Shown: piece by piece, positions 19,464 to 28,177 of the stretch
Layout of the letters: the number at the start of each line of letters is the position of its first letter
How positions within the stretch are numbered: position 1 is the stretch's first letter
Source of the DNA: Pseudoxanthomonas winnipegensis
GTDB taxonomy: Bacteria > Pseudomonadota > Gammaproteobacteria > Xanthomonadales > Xanthomonadaceae
Length of the DNA: 64,000 nt
Reading direction: 5' to 3'
Assembly (NCBI RefSeq): GCF_004283755.1
Contig: NZ_SHMH01000001.1
Span: 620,001-684,000, forward strand
Notes under the pieces: generated by a model
The model's database searches: none
What the model was told of the DNA's origin: nothing
The model's input: the letters and a program-made list of their open reading frames with translations, nothing else
Translations under genes and position numbers: made by a program

Positions 19464-20250
19464 TGGCCAACTCCTTCCATGAATAGCGACCGATCACCTG
19501 CTGCCGATGCTCGGCGGCGGGAAACGAAGAGCGCCCAACCAGAGCCCTCAACGCAATGCCCAGCGTCTGAAAAGACTGGCGGACCAACTTGACATTGGAG
19601 ACTTGGTCATCTTCGCGCCAGGAAATGGGCACGAACCGTATCCGGTCCTTGCGAATGACCTGAGCACAGAGCATGACGCAATTGAAGGTCAGATTGTCCG
19701 GATAGCGGAGCACTTCCTGGATTCGCAGGCGCGCCGTACGGTACATATTGAGACCGGCGCCTAAATCGTGGATACGGCTACCCAGGCACAGTGAATAGAT
19801 CATATTGAAGACTAAATTACCGAGAATGCGGAATCGAGAATAACCAGGAGAACGCGAGCCGCGCATGAAGCGGCTCCCGAGCACAGCATCGACATCAAGT
19901 GCCTCTGCCTGCTCAAGCACGCGGCGAAAATCCGCGATGGTGCCCTGATCGTCCCCATGCAGCACCACAACCCAATCGAAACCATGCTCACTCGCATATT
20001 GGAAGGCGACCTTGTGCGAGCCGCCGAGCCCATAGTTCGCGTCGTTTGTCACCAAGGAAACATAGTCATCGCCACGCTTACGTACATGCTCTGCGACGAC
20101 GCGCCGCGTCGCGTCAGTGCTGCCGTTGTCGACCACGATCACCTTTGCCACACAGGCGCGTACCCAGCTTTCCTCCAACTGCGCCAATACGCGAAGAACC
20201 TGCCGCTCGCAGTTGTAGGCCGGCACAAAAACCAACGTTCTATTATCCAT
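19456..20250 (-). CDS. Family 2 glycosyltransferase, GtrB/DPM1-like
   Basis: A 264-residue GT-A enzyme of the dolichyl/undecaprenyl-phosphate sugar transferase type. FVPAYNCERQV opens the fold, VVDNGSTD binds nucleotide, and HGDDQG is the metal site. HDLGAGLNMYR is typical of polyprenyl-phosphate mannose/glucose synthases. Such enzymes charge undecaprenyl phosphate with a sugar on the cytoplasmic face. The next upstream genes encode a GtrA-like flippase and a large membrane protein, reproducing the gtrA-gtrB-gtrC side-chain glycosylation set. Confidence 0.78.
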   Translation of the reverse strand: MDNRTLVFVPAYNCERQVLRVLAQLEESWVRACVAKVIVVDNGSTDATRRVVAEHVRKRGDDYVSLVTNDANYGLGGSHKVAFQYASEHGFDWVVVLHGDDQGTIADFRRVLEQAEALDVDAVLGSRFMRGSRSPGYSRFRILGNLVFNMIYSLCLGSRIHDLGAGLNMYRTARLRIQEVLRYPDNLTFNCVMLCAQVIRKDRIRFVPISWREDDQVSNVKLVRQSFQTLGIALRALVGRSSFPAAEHRQQVIGRYSWKELAND

Positions 20251-20674
20251 TTACTCTACTTCCTGATAGCCAGCGAGTAACCAAAAAGTTGCATACGAGC
20301 GATAATGGCGTCACCAGTACCTTTGCCACAATGGCAGTGGCCGCGAACTGGAATCCATGGACCATATAAAAGTATCGCGCGATGCCTTCAATGGCCGCGG
20401 CCGATGCAAGGATATTCAACTCGGTGTAAAGCAAGTAGCCCAACATACCTTTCATCCCTCGACGCCTGTCGCCAAATACCAACACCCGCGACACCATAAA
20501 AACTGCCATGGCTGCGATTGTCGCACTGGCGACATTGGCGAGACCTGGTGATGATAGCGAAGTGTGGATGAGCCAATAGAACAGGAACATGTCCATGCAC
20601 CAGCCAAGGCCGGAAAGCAGCACGAAACTCAGCGCTCGGCGGGTTTCGCGCCATTGGGGCAGGAGCAGTTTCAT
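20243..20674 (-). CDS. GtrA-like small flippase
   Basis: 143 residues with four hydrophobic helices and the GtrA-family pattern, including a conserved NFLVTRWL near the C-terminus. GtrA proteins are thought to flip undecaprenyl-phosphate-linked sugars to the periplasm. The gene overlaps the GtrB-like gene by 8 bp and shares one base (TGATG) with the membrane protein gene before it. Confidence 0.8.
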   Translation of the reverse strand: MKLLLPQWRETRRALSFVLLSGLGWCMDMFLFYWLIHTSLSSPGLANVASATIAAMAVFMVSRVLVFGDRRRGMKGMLGYLLYTELNILASAAAIEGIARYFYMVHGFQFAATAIVAKVLVTPLSLVCNFLVTRWLSGSRVNG

Positions 20675-22581
20675 CAGCGGTCTACTTTCCGCGTGCTCAC
20701 CTCAAGCGCTTGAGGATCTTCGGGAATCGCGCTCAAGTCTTCTGCGGAGATCCGCTGAATATCCTTTGGTTCAAGCCCAATTGACGTAAGCCACTCTCCA
20801 TCGGCGATCCAACGGCGCTTGCCATTCTTTACATAGAACCATCCATCTTGTCTGCTGCCGTCCAGCGGCGCGCGGGTCACTACTTTTCCGTCGTATCGAT
20901 CGGCAGGATTGAAAACATCGCTTGACGGAGCGATGGCTGCAGTTGCGGTGGTGATAGGACTCGGGTCTTCCGGAATATCGGCCAACTCGGCTGCGCTGAT
21001 CCTCATGATATCCGTGGGCTCCAGTCCTTGCTTCTTCAGCCAACCGCCATCTAGTATCCATCGCCGCCTACCTTCCGTTACGTAAAACCAACCATCCTCT
21101 CTGGTGCCGTCTTGCGTTGTTCGGCTTACAACTCTTCCCTCATAGCGAATTGCGGTCAACGAAGGCGGCGCATCCACGTTATCAGGAACAGCAGAAGAAA
21201 GTAACGGAATATCGGAATAGGCCCTTGAACCCACTTGGTTACAGCGATCAAGCAATGTTGAGGTCAACTCCTCTTTGGGAATCTTGATCGAAAATCCTTC
21301 TGGCGCAATTTGAATGTAAGTGCGTTTACCATTGCTCTTCGCGGTCTTACAAATGCTTTTTGTCCATGTTGGCACCGAATGCCAGTGCATGGAGGGCTTA
21401 GCCAGCTCAAAGCGTTCGCCAGCAGTAGCGACGAACGGAACAGCGAGCATCACCCCGATCACTTGTCCACCTTTGCTTCGGCAGGCCGTCATTACTACGC
21501 TGGTGAAGAACAGTAAGTTCAGGCCGGTAAAGTATCGGTCTGGAAAAGTACTTGTATAGCTGTCAAAGATTGAGGAAAGACCCGATCGCATTACTAGCAT
21601 TGCGGCGAGATTGATAAAGGTGGCGCCCCAAAATAGGTAAAGAGGATAACCCTTCGAAGCAGCGGGCAAAGCAGAAGAGCTTCGCGTACGCCAAAGATGG
21701 GTAGTCACCGCAAAAATTGCCGCCGCCAGGAGCGACAACACCCACACGTCACTTAGCGCCCGATAGAACCAGAAAATCAAAGGATATAAGAACGCGCGAG
21801 CCACCGCGAATTCCAGCCACGCCTCCGGCTTAAGCGGCATGGAAGCTCCGCCGCTATCGCTGAACGTCTGCCCGGTCAAGGTCAGCAAGGGAACCAGTGC
21901 AGTAAGCCCCACCAACAGCGCCGCGACCAGATCGCCCCGATGACGCCGGCGCACGAACCTCAGCAGGAGCAACCCGCACGCGAAGCCCGCCACCCCTATT
22001 CCCACGGGAAAGGTGAGCCCCGATATCAGCGAAAAAACCAGACCAAAAGCAACACCTAGACGACGGCGCCGTGGGAAGAACAATGGCAAAAGCAACAGCG
22101 TCTGCAGGTAAGGAAACATGAAACCCAGATTGAGTATGCGCCCATAGATCTCGTTGGCATCATTTCCCACAGGGAGAAGCAAGATCGAGATTACGATAGA
22201 AGCTATACCCCAGAACGGCAGGCGGTCGCGGAACACGCTTATGGCCACGCACACCATGCCAGCACTGAACAAATTCGACAGTACGAAAAGAACTAATGGT
22301 AAATAGTAGAGATTTCCTCCAAGAAAAAAATTCACGATCCAATCAGCAATCTGGAGGAAAATGATAAATCCAACGATCGGGAACACTCTTGTACCAAACG
22401 CGGTCTCGTGGAACCCTTTAGTCAACAGATCACCAATCCAAGTGCCATCCTCGGCATACAATGACGGGTATGTGACTGGATCAAGATTTCGCAGACTGAA
22501 GAGCAGAAAAATCACGACAAAGAGCAGCATCATAAGCAACAGCCGAACCGCGCTCTTTTTTTCTAGCAGTAGATTCTTCAT
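20674..22581 (-). CDS. Polytopic membrane protein (GtrC/GT-C-like) with two C-terminal 65-residue repeats
   Basis: The protein has 635 residues if started at ATG 22581 (650 with TTG at 22626). About 10 to 12 membrane helices are followed by a soluble C-terminus. An early YAEDGTW motif after the first helix resembles the acidic first periplasmic loop of GT-C glycosyltransferases, so it may transfer the undecaprenyl-linked sugar to the O-chain. The tail holds two tandem copies of a 65-residue module (DGWFYV, RRWI, IPEDP motifs) that also occurs in the neighbouring lipoprotein. Base composition is clearly more AT-rich than the flanking genes, pointing to transfer. The enzymatic role is inferred from the gtrAB neighbours. 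Confidence 0.65.
   Translation of the reverse strand: MKNLLLEKKSAVRLLLMMLLFVVIFLLFSLRNLDPVTYPSLYAEDGTWIGDLLTKGFHETAFGTRVFPIVGFIIFLQIADWIVNFFLGGNLYYLPLVLFVLSNLFSAGMVCVAISVFRDRLPFWGIASIVISILLLPVGNDANEIYGRILNLGFMFPYLQTLLLLPLFFPRRRRLGVAFGLVFSLISGLTFPVGIGVAGFACGLLLLRFVRRRHRGDLVAALLVGLTALVPLLTLTGQTFSDSGGASMPLKPEAWLEFAVARAFLYPLIFWFYRALSDVWVLSLLAAAIFAVTTHLWRTRSSSALPAASKGYPLYLFWGATFINLAAMLVMRSGLSSIFDSYTSTFPDRYFTGLNLLFFTSVVMTACRSKGGQVIGVMLAVPFVATAGERFELAKPSMHWHSVPTWTKSICKTAKSNGKRTYIQIAPEGFSIKIPKEELTSTLLDRCNQVGSRAYSDIPLLSSAVPDNVDAPPSLTAIRYEGRVVSRTTQDGTREDGWFYVTEGRRRWILDGGWLKKQGLEPTDIMRISAAELADIPEDPSPITTATAAIAPSSDVFNPADRYDGKVVTRAPLDGSRQDGWFYVKNGKRRWIADGEWLTSIGLEPKDIQRISAEDLSAIPEDPQALEVSTRKVDR
20704..20898 (-). 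repeat. 65-residue module, copy 2 (membrane protein tail)
   Basis: Begins RYDGKVVTR and ends IPEDPQAL. It shares the spacing of DGWFYV, GKRRWIADG and IPEDP with the two other copies, with no insertion or deletion. Second of two tandem copies in the membrane protein, about 18 codons after the first. Confidence 0.85.
20953..21147 (-). repeat. 65-residue module, copy 1 (membrane protein tail)
   Basis: Begins RYEGRVVSR and ends IPEDPSPI, again exactly 65 residues. Key conserved positions are DGWFYV, RRRWILDGGWL and ELADIPEDP. Confidence 0.85.
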
Positions 22582-22810
22582 TTTATCCGAAGCCGTCAAT
22601 TTTGAAAAACTAGATGAGAGATGCAACTATACGCCCGTGACTTAATCATAGGCGAAAGCCCGTGATTGACCATTAGGTGCGCGCTCCAATTGACAACTAC
22701 GTCATGGCAATCATTTGAGACACCCGACGATCTCAAAAGATCAATTCGAAAACTTCAGGAGTTTAAGCGTTTAATCTGCGACGTTTAGAACCGAGATTTC
22801 TGAAGGCTGC

Positions 22811-23182
22811 CTATTGGCCGAGCGGATTCGGATCTTCTGGGATCTTGGCTAGCTCGTCGGCCGGAATCTCGACAACGTCGCCCGGACTCCGTCCATGCTC
22901 GGATAACCACGCGCCGTCCATGATCCAGCGGCGTTTGCCATTCTCAACGAGGAACCAACCATCTTCCTTGCCGCCATCGGTTTGCGGACGACGCACGATC
23001 TTGCCCTCGTAACGGCTCGCTGTTGAGGCATACTGCACCTGCGAGGATGTATTGTCAGAACTGATATTCGCAGAGGGCGCCGGCTCCGATTCGGCGCCGG
23101 TGTTGTTGGTGCCAGGACGCTTGCCGCAGCTAGCGATTGCAACGGTTGCCAGCAAGATACCTAGCCAGTTCATTTTCTTCAT
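22811..23182 (-). CDS. Small lipoprotein carrying the same 65-residue module
   Basis: 123 residues. The signal peptide MKKMNWLGILLATVAIASC ends in a lipobox (IASC, Cys19), so a lipid-anchored periplasmic protein is expected. A Ser/Asn/Thr-rich linker of about 35 residues follows, then one module (RYEGKIVRR to IPEDPNPL). AGGA lies 7 nt before the ATG. Related short beta-rich repeats with RRWI-type motifs occur at the ends of many envelope and glycan-associated proteins. Sharing it with the adjacent membrane protein suggests the two bind the same ligand or each other. Function not known. Confidence 0.75.
   Translation of the reverse strand: MKKMNWLGILLATVAIASCGKRPGTNNTGAESEPAPSANISSDNTSSQVQYASTASRYEGKIVRRPQTDGGKEDGWFLVENGKRRWIMDGAWLSEHGRSPGDVVEIPADELAKIPEDPNPLGQ
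22820..23014 (-). repeat. 65-residue module, copy 3 (lipoprotein)
   Basis: Begins RYEGKIVRR and ends IPEDPNPL, 65 residues with no gap against the two copies in the membrane protein. It differs mostly at surface-type positions. Confidence 0.85.
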
Positions 23183-23211
23183 AGGTGAGTCCTGTAGATT
23201 GTGGGAGATTT

Positions 23212-24519
23212 TCAGGAGTGCTTGCGCGCGTCGAAGAAGCGCTCACCGAAACTCGGCACGAAGTCTTTCAGAATCGGCCTTTGCATGAAATCGGCCACGC
23301 GCTCTAGACTCTGGTCCCAGTTAGGCATGGACTGAATCTCTTCCGAAGCAACGTCTCTGATGCTTTGCAACTGCTGATGATTCTCGAGAGCAAAGATCAG
23401 GGTCTGCGCTAGGCAAGATGCACTTGGAGGGGCAAGCAAGCAATTACTTCCGTCGCGCAGCAGCCATGTGTTGGCCTCATTGTAATTGGTCACCACCGTA
23501 GTCCCGCATGCCATGAGCTCGAACGGCAGATAGGAGGGATGCTTGGTCATCATCATTACGAAGCCAACGTGGCAGCTGCGATACAAGTTAGCGGTTTCGC
23601 GATAAGGCAGCATCCCGATGCTTTCCACGACGTCCTGCAGACCGTAATCGGCAGGGTTCCAGCCAGTTCCGGCACACAAAATTTGGACCTGCTCGCCGAA
23701 CCTTGCCTTGACCCGGCGCAAACCTGCTGCGGCAAGCTCGAAGCCATTGCGTGGCGTCCCAGGACGGGCATAATAAAAAAGTCGCTTGACGAGCGCCGCA
23801 TCGTCGCGACCCGCAGAATCGCGAAAAAAGACGCTGCGATCGACATTGGGCTGCAGCAACACTGCAGATCCGCCGTACTCTTCCTCGTAGATACGCTTGA
23901 GCGTCTGAGTATTGCATATGCCGAGGAAGCCGAAGCGATAGGTAAGTTCGGCTTGGGCGTAGGTGCTGCCTGCCGGATAGAACGCAGGCTCGAAGTCCTG
24001 CATCATGTAGAACTTAAGCCCAGTATTGCGCACATTAAGCAATACATAAGCAGTCGTCCAGAGCGTGGCCACCGAGTAATCGGCTACAGGGATGGACTTA
24101 ATGGCTTCTCCGGAATCCAGGATCAAGACTTCGCTGTCTTTCAGCGCTGGAAAGGCTTTCCCCAACATGCCCTGCATGTGAGCGGCATCGGCCGAACCGC
24201 AGATTAGGAAACGCTGATGCATTCCATAACGGCGCTTGAGGCTCTCGGCCAATCTCAGAATGGTCATGACGCCTCCGTAGAACGGATTATCGAAGCAAGG
24301 CAGATACCACGCGCAGATCCTGTCGGCCGGCTCTGTCGCGACGCGTTCTGGATGCTGCTGAGGCTGGCAGAGATCTTCCAGTTTGCAATCGATGATCTCG
24401 GCAAGCTGAAGCGCATCATCGGTGTATCCGGTCCAGATACCCCCAACGTTAGCAGTGACGCTCGCTCCACCTTTTCCCAGCAGCGCCTTCGCTGCCGCGC
24501 GAATCCTATTCTTTATCAT
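23212..24519 (-). CDS. WsaF-like rhamnosyltransferase (GT4 fold)
   Basis: A 435-residue GT-B enzyme resembling WsaF, the beta-1,2-rhamnosyltransferase of the Geobacillus S-layer polyrhamnan. Diagnostic stretches are WYLPCFDNPFYGGVMTILR, FYMMQDFEPAFYP, LLQPNVDRSVFF, YYARPGTPRNGFEL and the C-terminal nucleotide site PFELMACGTTVV. It should transfer rhamnose from dTDP-L-rhamnose made by rmlBACD. The start ATG overlaps the stop of the methyltransferase/glycosyltransferase gene as ATGA. Confidence 0.78.
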   Translation of the reverse strand: MIKNRIRAAAKALLGKGGASVTANVGGIWTGYTDDALQLAEIIDCKLEDLCQPQQHPERVATEPADRICAWYLPCFDNPFYGGVMTILRLAESLKRRYGMHQRFLICGSADAAHMQGMLGKAFPALKDSEVLILDSGEAIKSIPVADYSVATLWTTAYVLLNVRNTGLKFYMMQDFEPAFYPAGSTYAQAELTYRFGFLGICNTQTLKRIYEEEYGGSAVLLQPNVDRSVFFRDSAGRDDAALVKRLFYYARPGTPRNGFELAAAGLRRVKARFGEQVQILCAGTGWNPADYGLQDVVESIGMLPYRETANLYRSCHVGFVMMMTKHPSYLPFELMACGTTVVTNYNEANTWLLRDGSNCLLAPPSASCLAQTLIFALENHQQLQSIRDVASEEIQSMPNWDQSLERVADFMQRPILKDFVPSFGERFFDARKHS

Positions 24520-27500
24520 TTGAGCCTAAGGGGATTGACCTGCCCGAACGCCGGGCTGAAATAGGGATCAGACCAATAACTCTGGCCATTATTGTCCCAA
24601 CTCTCGCTGGCGTCCTCTTGCTGCAGGTAGGCCACGGCGAAGGGGTCCAGCAAACCTCGAAAGGATTCTTTAGCGGCGATGGCGCAGATCCTCTTTAAAG
24701 ATTCGATTCCTAGGGGCACATTCGGCGCAAATTCTTCGACAGCGGCCGTGAACGCCTCGACCTTGAACGCGACGGCGTGTTCGGAGACACAGCGTACGTT
24801 TCTATACCAGAGCGCCCCGCCAAACCAACCGTATTCATGCGAGTAGCACCCCCGGAAAAGCGGCGCGGAACTGCCATCCTCGGACATCACGCGACCGGCC
24901 TCCAGGACCTTGCCCTGCGGTTCAACCGCAAGCGCGCCGGCCCAGGCGATCTCTGGGTGATGCTGGGTCCAGCCGGTGAGTTCGTCTACCAGGCCACCCG
25001 ACAGCCCCACCGACTTGCCGCCAACAATCATCAGCGATCCTACGCCGTGCACGATCGTCGATGCGATGACACGCCAATCCACCTGATCGTGACGCGCAAA
25101 CTCCAGCCGCTCACCGAGTGCCTCGCGGAATGGCAGCAAGGCTGCGTCAGTCTCGCCCGGATGCACCAGGGTAATACGCTTGACGGCATCCAGACTTGAA
25201 GCGCACAACAGGTTGATGACATTGGCCGCTTGTTCCGGCGTACCGGTCTGCAGCACCACCACATGAACTGATTCGGCCACGACTGGCCAAGTGACGTGGA
25301 ACATGCCCGCGTCAGTCCGGCGCACGATTGCGGGCAAGCCCTTGCGCTCGAAATAGTTCTTCTGGCACCGCAGCTGCCCCATGATCGCGTAGGGCTTCGT
25401 CTGTAATCCGGTGGATGTAGAAGTGGGCAGGATGCGCCAATGGTAGTGAATCGAAGGGACGCGCAGCACTTTGCGTGCAGCCGCAGTCACTTTGAAGAAA
25501 ATATCCCAGTCCTGTGCGCCATCGGTATCCGGATCCCAAGCACCCACCGCGCGCACGATTTCGCTGCGCATGAGGTTAAAGTGGGTGAGATAATTGACGG
25601 AATGCATCATCTCCGGACTCCATGCCGGCTTGAACAATGCATTCAGGCGGCACTCTCCGGTTTCGGTGATGGAATCCTTGTCCGAGTACAAGAAGTCAGC
25701 GTCAGGATGCTCCTGAAGGGCTTGGACCATGTCGAACAACGCCCACGGCGTGACAGTGTCGTCGTGATCTAGAAGCGCCACGAAGTCGCCGGACACACTT
25801 TCCAACGCGGCATTCGAATTTCGGGAGATCCCGCCATTTTCCTGCAGACGCAGCAGGCGATAGCGCTTATCGACACATCTCTGCTGCAACCACTGCCAGC
25901 CTTCTTCGTCCTCCGAATCGGCCCAGGCCAGGCAGGCCTCCCAGTGCGCATAGGTCTGTGCCTCCATACTCAGCAAGGTCTGCTCCAGCACCTGCCGTGG
26001 GAGACGATAGATTGGAACCACGAAACTGATCAGGGGCACATAGTCAAACGCGGCACTGATCTCACGTTGCATCTCCAGATCGTGTGGCTTGGGTTCAACC
26101 GAATCGATGTAGTCGGCAAATTCCTTTGGCAGCGCACGTGTCGGCGTTCCTGCCGGGCCGACAGGCAACTTCAACAACTCGCCTTCCAGCGCAGCGGGGC
26201 GCCCCTTGCTCTTGTCGTGACGCACAATTGCGCGCCTGATGGCGCTTGCGACCACACGCCCGATAAGCGAGCCATCAGGCGCCCAGCGCTGGCGAACCTT
26301 CTCGATCGCCCGCCCCATCCGCGCTTCGGTGGTATTCAACGCCTCACGGGCGCGGTGCAAGTCACCCGCGAGACTGGCGATCAGTTCGTCGCGGTCACGC
26401 ACATCGCCCGCGAGCCGGCGCTGCTCCTGTCGTAACGCGATGGCCTGCTCGTCCTCCCGTTCCTGCTCGGATTGCGCAATCCTGCCTTCGCATTCCGCGA
26501 TCAGGCGTACGCGCTCGTCTTCGGCCGCCTGCACGTCGCGCAAAGCCTCTTCCAAACTGGCACGCATCTGGCTCATTGCTTCCTGCAACTTGCGCATCGC
26601 CGCTTCGCTCTCTAACGTCGCCTCCGCAAAGCGAGCCTCCTGTTCTTGCGACATCTGCTGATAGGTCCCCTGCGCTTGCGCAATTTCCGCGAGTACCTGT
26701 TCGTGCTCAGACTTCAGCTCTTCGATCTCATCCCGGAGCTGCTGAACAGTCTGCCGCTCGGCGGCCAATGCCTCGTCCACACCACGCTGCTCGGCAAACT
26801 GCAGTGACTCGGCACGTGAGGCCTCGACTTCCGCCTGCAAGCTAGCGGCCCTGGCCTCCATCTCGGCGGACTTGGCCCCCACCTTTTCAACTTCTTTGCG
26901 CCACCAGTCGCGGTCGTATGTCACCTGGACGCCGCGTCCGAGCGTCGCGAACAGATTGGACACCACCGCTGCCTGCACCGAATCGAGACGCGCTAACGCC
27001 TGCACCGACTCCGGCACGTCTTCGCCGACAAGCAGCACGCCAAGACCATGAGAATGCGTAAAGGAAAACGAGGGATACTTGCCAGCAACTTCACTCCATA
27101 GCCGCCAAACGCCAAAATCGCCCTGTCGCTCTTCCAGATCGTGGAAGAGCACGACCGCTCGCCGCGAGAGCTTGGGAAACCACGACTCGTAGTCGTGCTT
27201 CACGGCTTCGTAGGTATGCAGGCCGTCGATATGCAGCAGATCTACGCTGCCGTCCGCGAACTTATCTAGTCCTTCGTCGAAGGTGCAGCGGAGTAGTTTG
27301 GAAAAATCGTCGTATTTCTCGTCGTGATAGCTACGCAGTTGCTCGTAAACCGAACCCTCGTAGAAAGCGGCATGCTCGTCGCCTTCCCACGTATCGATGG
27401 CATAGCAGCGTGTCGCAAGTGCCAGTTCGCTGACGGCTTGACAGAAGCCGAGATAGGAGGCGCCGTGGTGGGTGCCTAGCTCGACCAGTAAACCCGGACG

Positions 27501-27602
27501 CAATTCCTCTACCAGCCATGCGGCGAATGGAATATGGCCGTGCCAGGCGCTGGGGGGGAGCCGATGAGGCCTGATTGAAGCTGATTTATTAAGCTTGATC
27601 AT
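24516..27602 (-). CDS. Methyltransferase-coiled coil-glycosyltransferase fusion (WsaE-like)
   Basis: A multidomain protein of 1028 residues. Residues about 25-215 are a class I SAM methyltransferase (VELGTHHGASYLG at 40-52, LLHIDGLHTYEAV, a late FHDLEE). Residues about 235-435 are a long Glu/Gln/Ala-rich coiled coil. Residues about 522-760 are a GT2 transferase (FVVPIYRLP, LDHDD at 611-615, SDKDSI). The last 250 residues may be a further transferase-like or accessory domain. Geobacillus WsaE combines a methyl-capping domain with rhamnosyltransferases, and E. coli WbdD uses a coiled coil as chain-length ruler. A similar extend-measure-cap role is inferred here. Confidence 0.75.
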   Translation of the reverse strand: MIKLNKSASIRPHRLPPSAWHGHIPFAAWLVEELRPGLLVELGTHHGASYLGFCQAVSELALATRCYAIDTWEGDEHAAFYEGSVYEQLRSYHDEKYDDFSKLLRCTFDEGLDKFADGSVDLLHIDGLHTYEAVKHDYESWFPKLSRRAVVLFHDLEERQGDFGVWRLWSEVAGKYPSFSFTHSHGLGVLLVGEDVPESVQALARLDSVQAAVVSNLFATLGRGVQVTYDRDWWRKEVEKVGAKSAEMEARAASLQAEVEASRAESLQFAEQRGVDEALAAERQTVQQLRDEIEELKSEHEQVLAEIAQAQGTYQQMSQEQEARFAEATLESEAAMRKLQEAMSQMRASLEEALRDVQAAEDERVRLIAECEGRIAQSEQEREDEQAIALRQEQRRLAGDVRDRDELIASLAGDLHRAREALNTTEARMGRAIEKVRQRWAPDGSLIGRVVASAIRRAIVRHDKSKGRPAALEGELLKLPVGPAGTPTRALPKEFADYIDSVEPKPHDLEMQREISAAFDYVPLISFVVPIYRLPRQVLEQTLLSMEAQTYAHWEACLAWADSEDEEGWQWLQQRCVDKRYRLLRLQENGGISRNSNAALESVSGDFVALLDHDDTVTPWALFDMVQALQEHPDADFLYSDKDSITETGECRLNALFKPAWSPEMMHSVNYLTHFNLMRSEIVRAVGAWDPDTDGAQDWDIFFKVTAAARKVLRVPSIHYHWRILPTSTSTGLQTKPYAIMGQLRCQKNYFERKGLPAIVRRTDAGMFHVTWPVVAESVHVVVLQTGTPEQAANVINLLCASSLDAVKRITLVHPGETDAALLPFREALGERLEFARHDQVDWRVIASTIVHGVGSLMIVGGKSVGLSGGLVDELTGWTQHHPEIAWAGALAVEPQGKVLEAGRVMSEDGSSAPLFRGCYSHEYGWFGGALWYRNVRCVSEHAVAFKVEAFTAAVEEFAPNVPLGIESLKRICAIAAKESFRGLLDPFAVAYLQQEDASESWDNNGQSYWSDPYFSPAFGQVNPLRLK

Positions 27603-28177
27603 GTGAAAGTCCTGGTCCGCGAGTCCTGCCGGGCTTTCCGGATAAATGCGCTTATGTCTGTATCACATAGCAACGGAACGAATTCCTCGATCAATTCGAT
27701 GGGCCACTTCCACCACTGAATTCGCATCAATGCCTCCACTTGGTCAGCGGGAAAACGGCTGCGCACGCGGCGCGCCGGATTACCCACCACCACCGCATAA
27801 GAGTCCACATCGCGGCTGACTACCGCACGCGCCCCAATGATCGCGCCATCGCCGATCGTCACTCCAGACATGATGGTGGCGCCGTGGCCTATCCATACAT
27901 CGTTGCCGATCCGCGTTGGCCCGCGGGTAGCTGGGTGCCCGTCGCGTTCGGCAAGCGCATGGCCGAAGGCGATGCGTAGGGGAAACGTCGTGATCCAGTC
28001 CGACCGATGCTCGCCCCCGCCGAAGATCGTCACATCGTCTGCGATAGAGCAGAAGGCCCCTATCTCGATGCGCTCCTCCGCCGTCCAAATCCGGAAGGCC
28101 GGTGCACCATAGGTAAAGCGTCCTACCACTATGCGCGGATCGGACGATTGCAGTTCGGGGATGCGGCTAACTGTCAT
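27599..28177 (-). CDS. CatB/xenobiotic-type O-acetyltransferase (left-handed beta helix)
   Basis: A 192-residue hexapeptide-repeat acyltransferase. The central repeats IGNDVWIGHGATIMSGVTIGDGAIIGARAVV and the C-terminal VVGNPARRVRSRF are characteristic. It probably acetylates a sugar of the O-chain using acetyl-CoA. The CatB similarity could mislead toward antibiotic acetyltransferase, but the position between wzt and a glycosyltransferase favours a polysaccharide role. It overlaps wzt by 11 bp. Confidence 0.78.
   Translation of the reverse strand: MTVSRIPELQSSDPRIVVGRFTYGAPAFRIWTAEERIEIGAFCSIADDVTIFGGGEHRSDWITTFPLRIAFGHALAERDGHPATRGPTRIGNDVWIGHGATIMSGVTIGDGAIIGARAVVSRDVDSYAVVVGNPARRVRSRFPADQVEALMRIQWWKWPIELIEEFVPLLCDTDISAFIRKARQDSRTRTFT

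Noticed and set aside
27599..28177. Chloramphenicol/streptogramin acetyltransferase (resistance gene).
   Set aside because: The hexapeptide fold is shared, but position between wzt and a glycosyltransferase makes a polysaccharide acetyltransferase far more likely.
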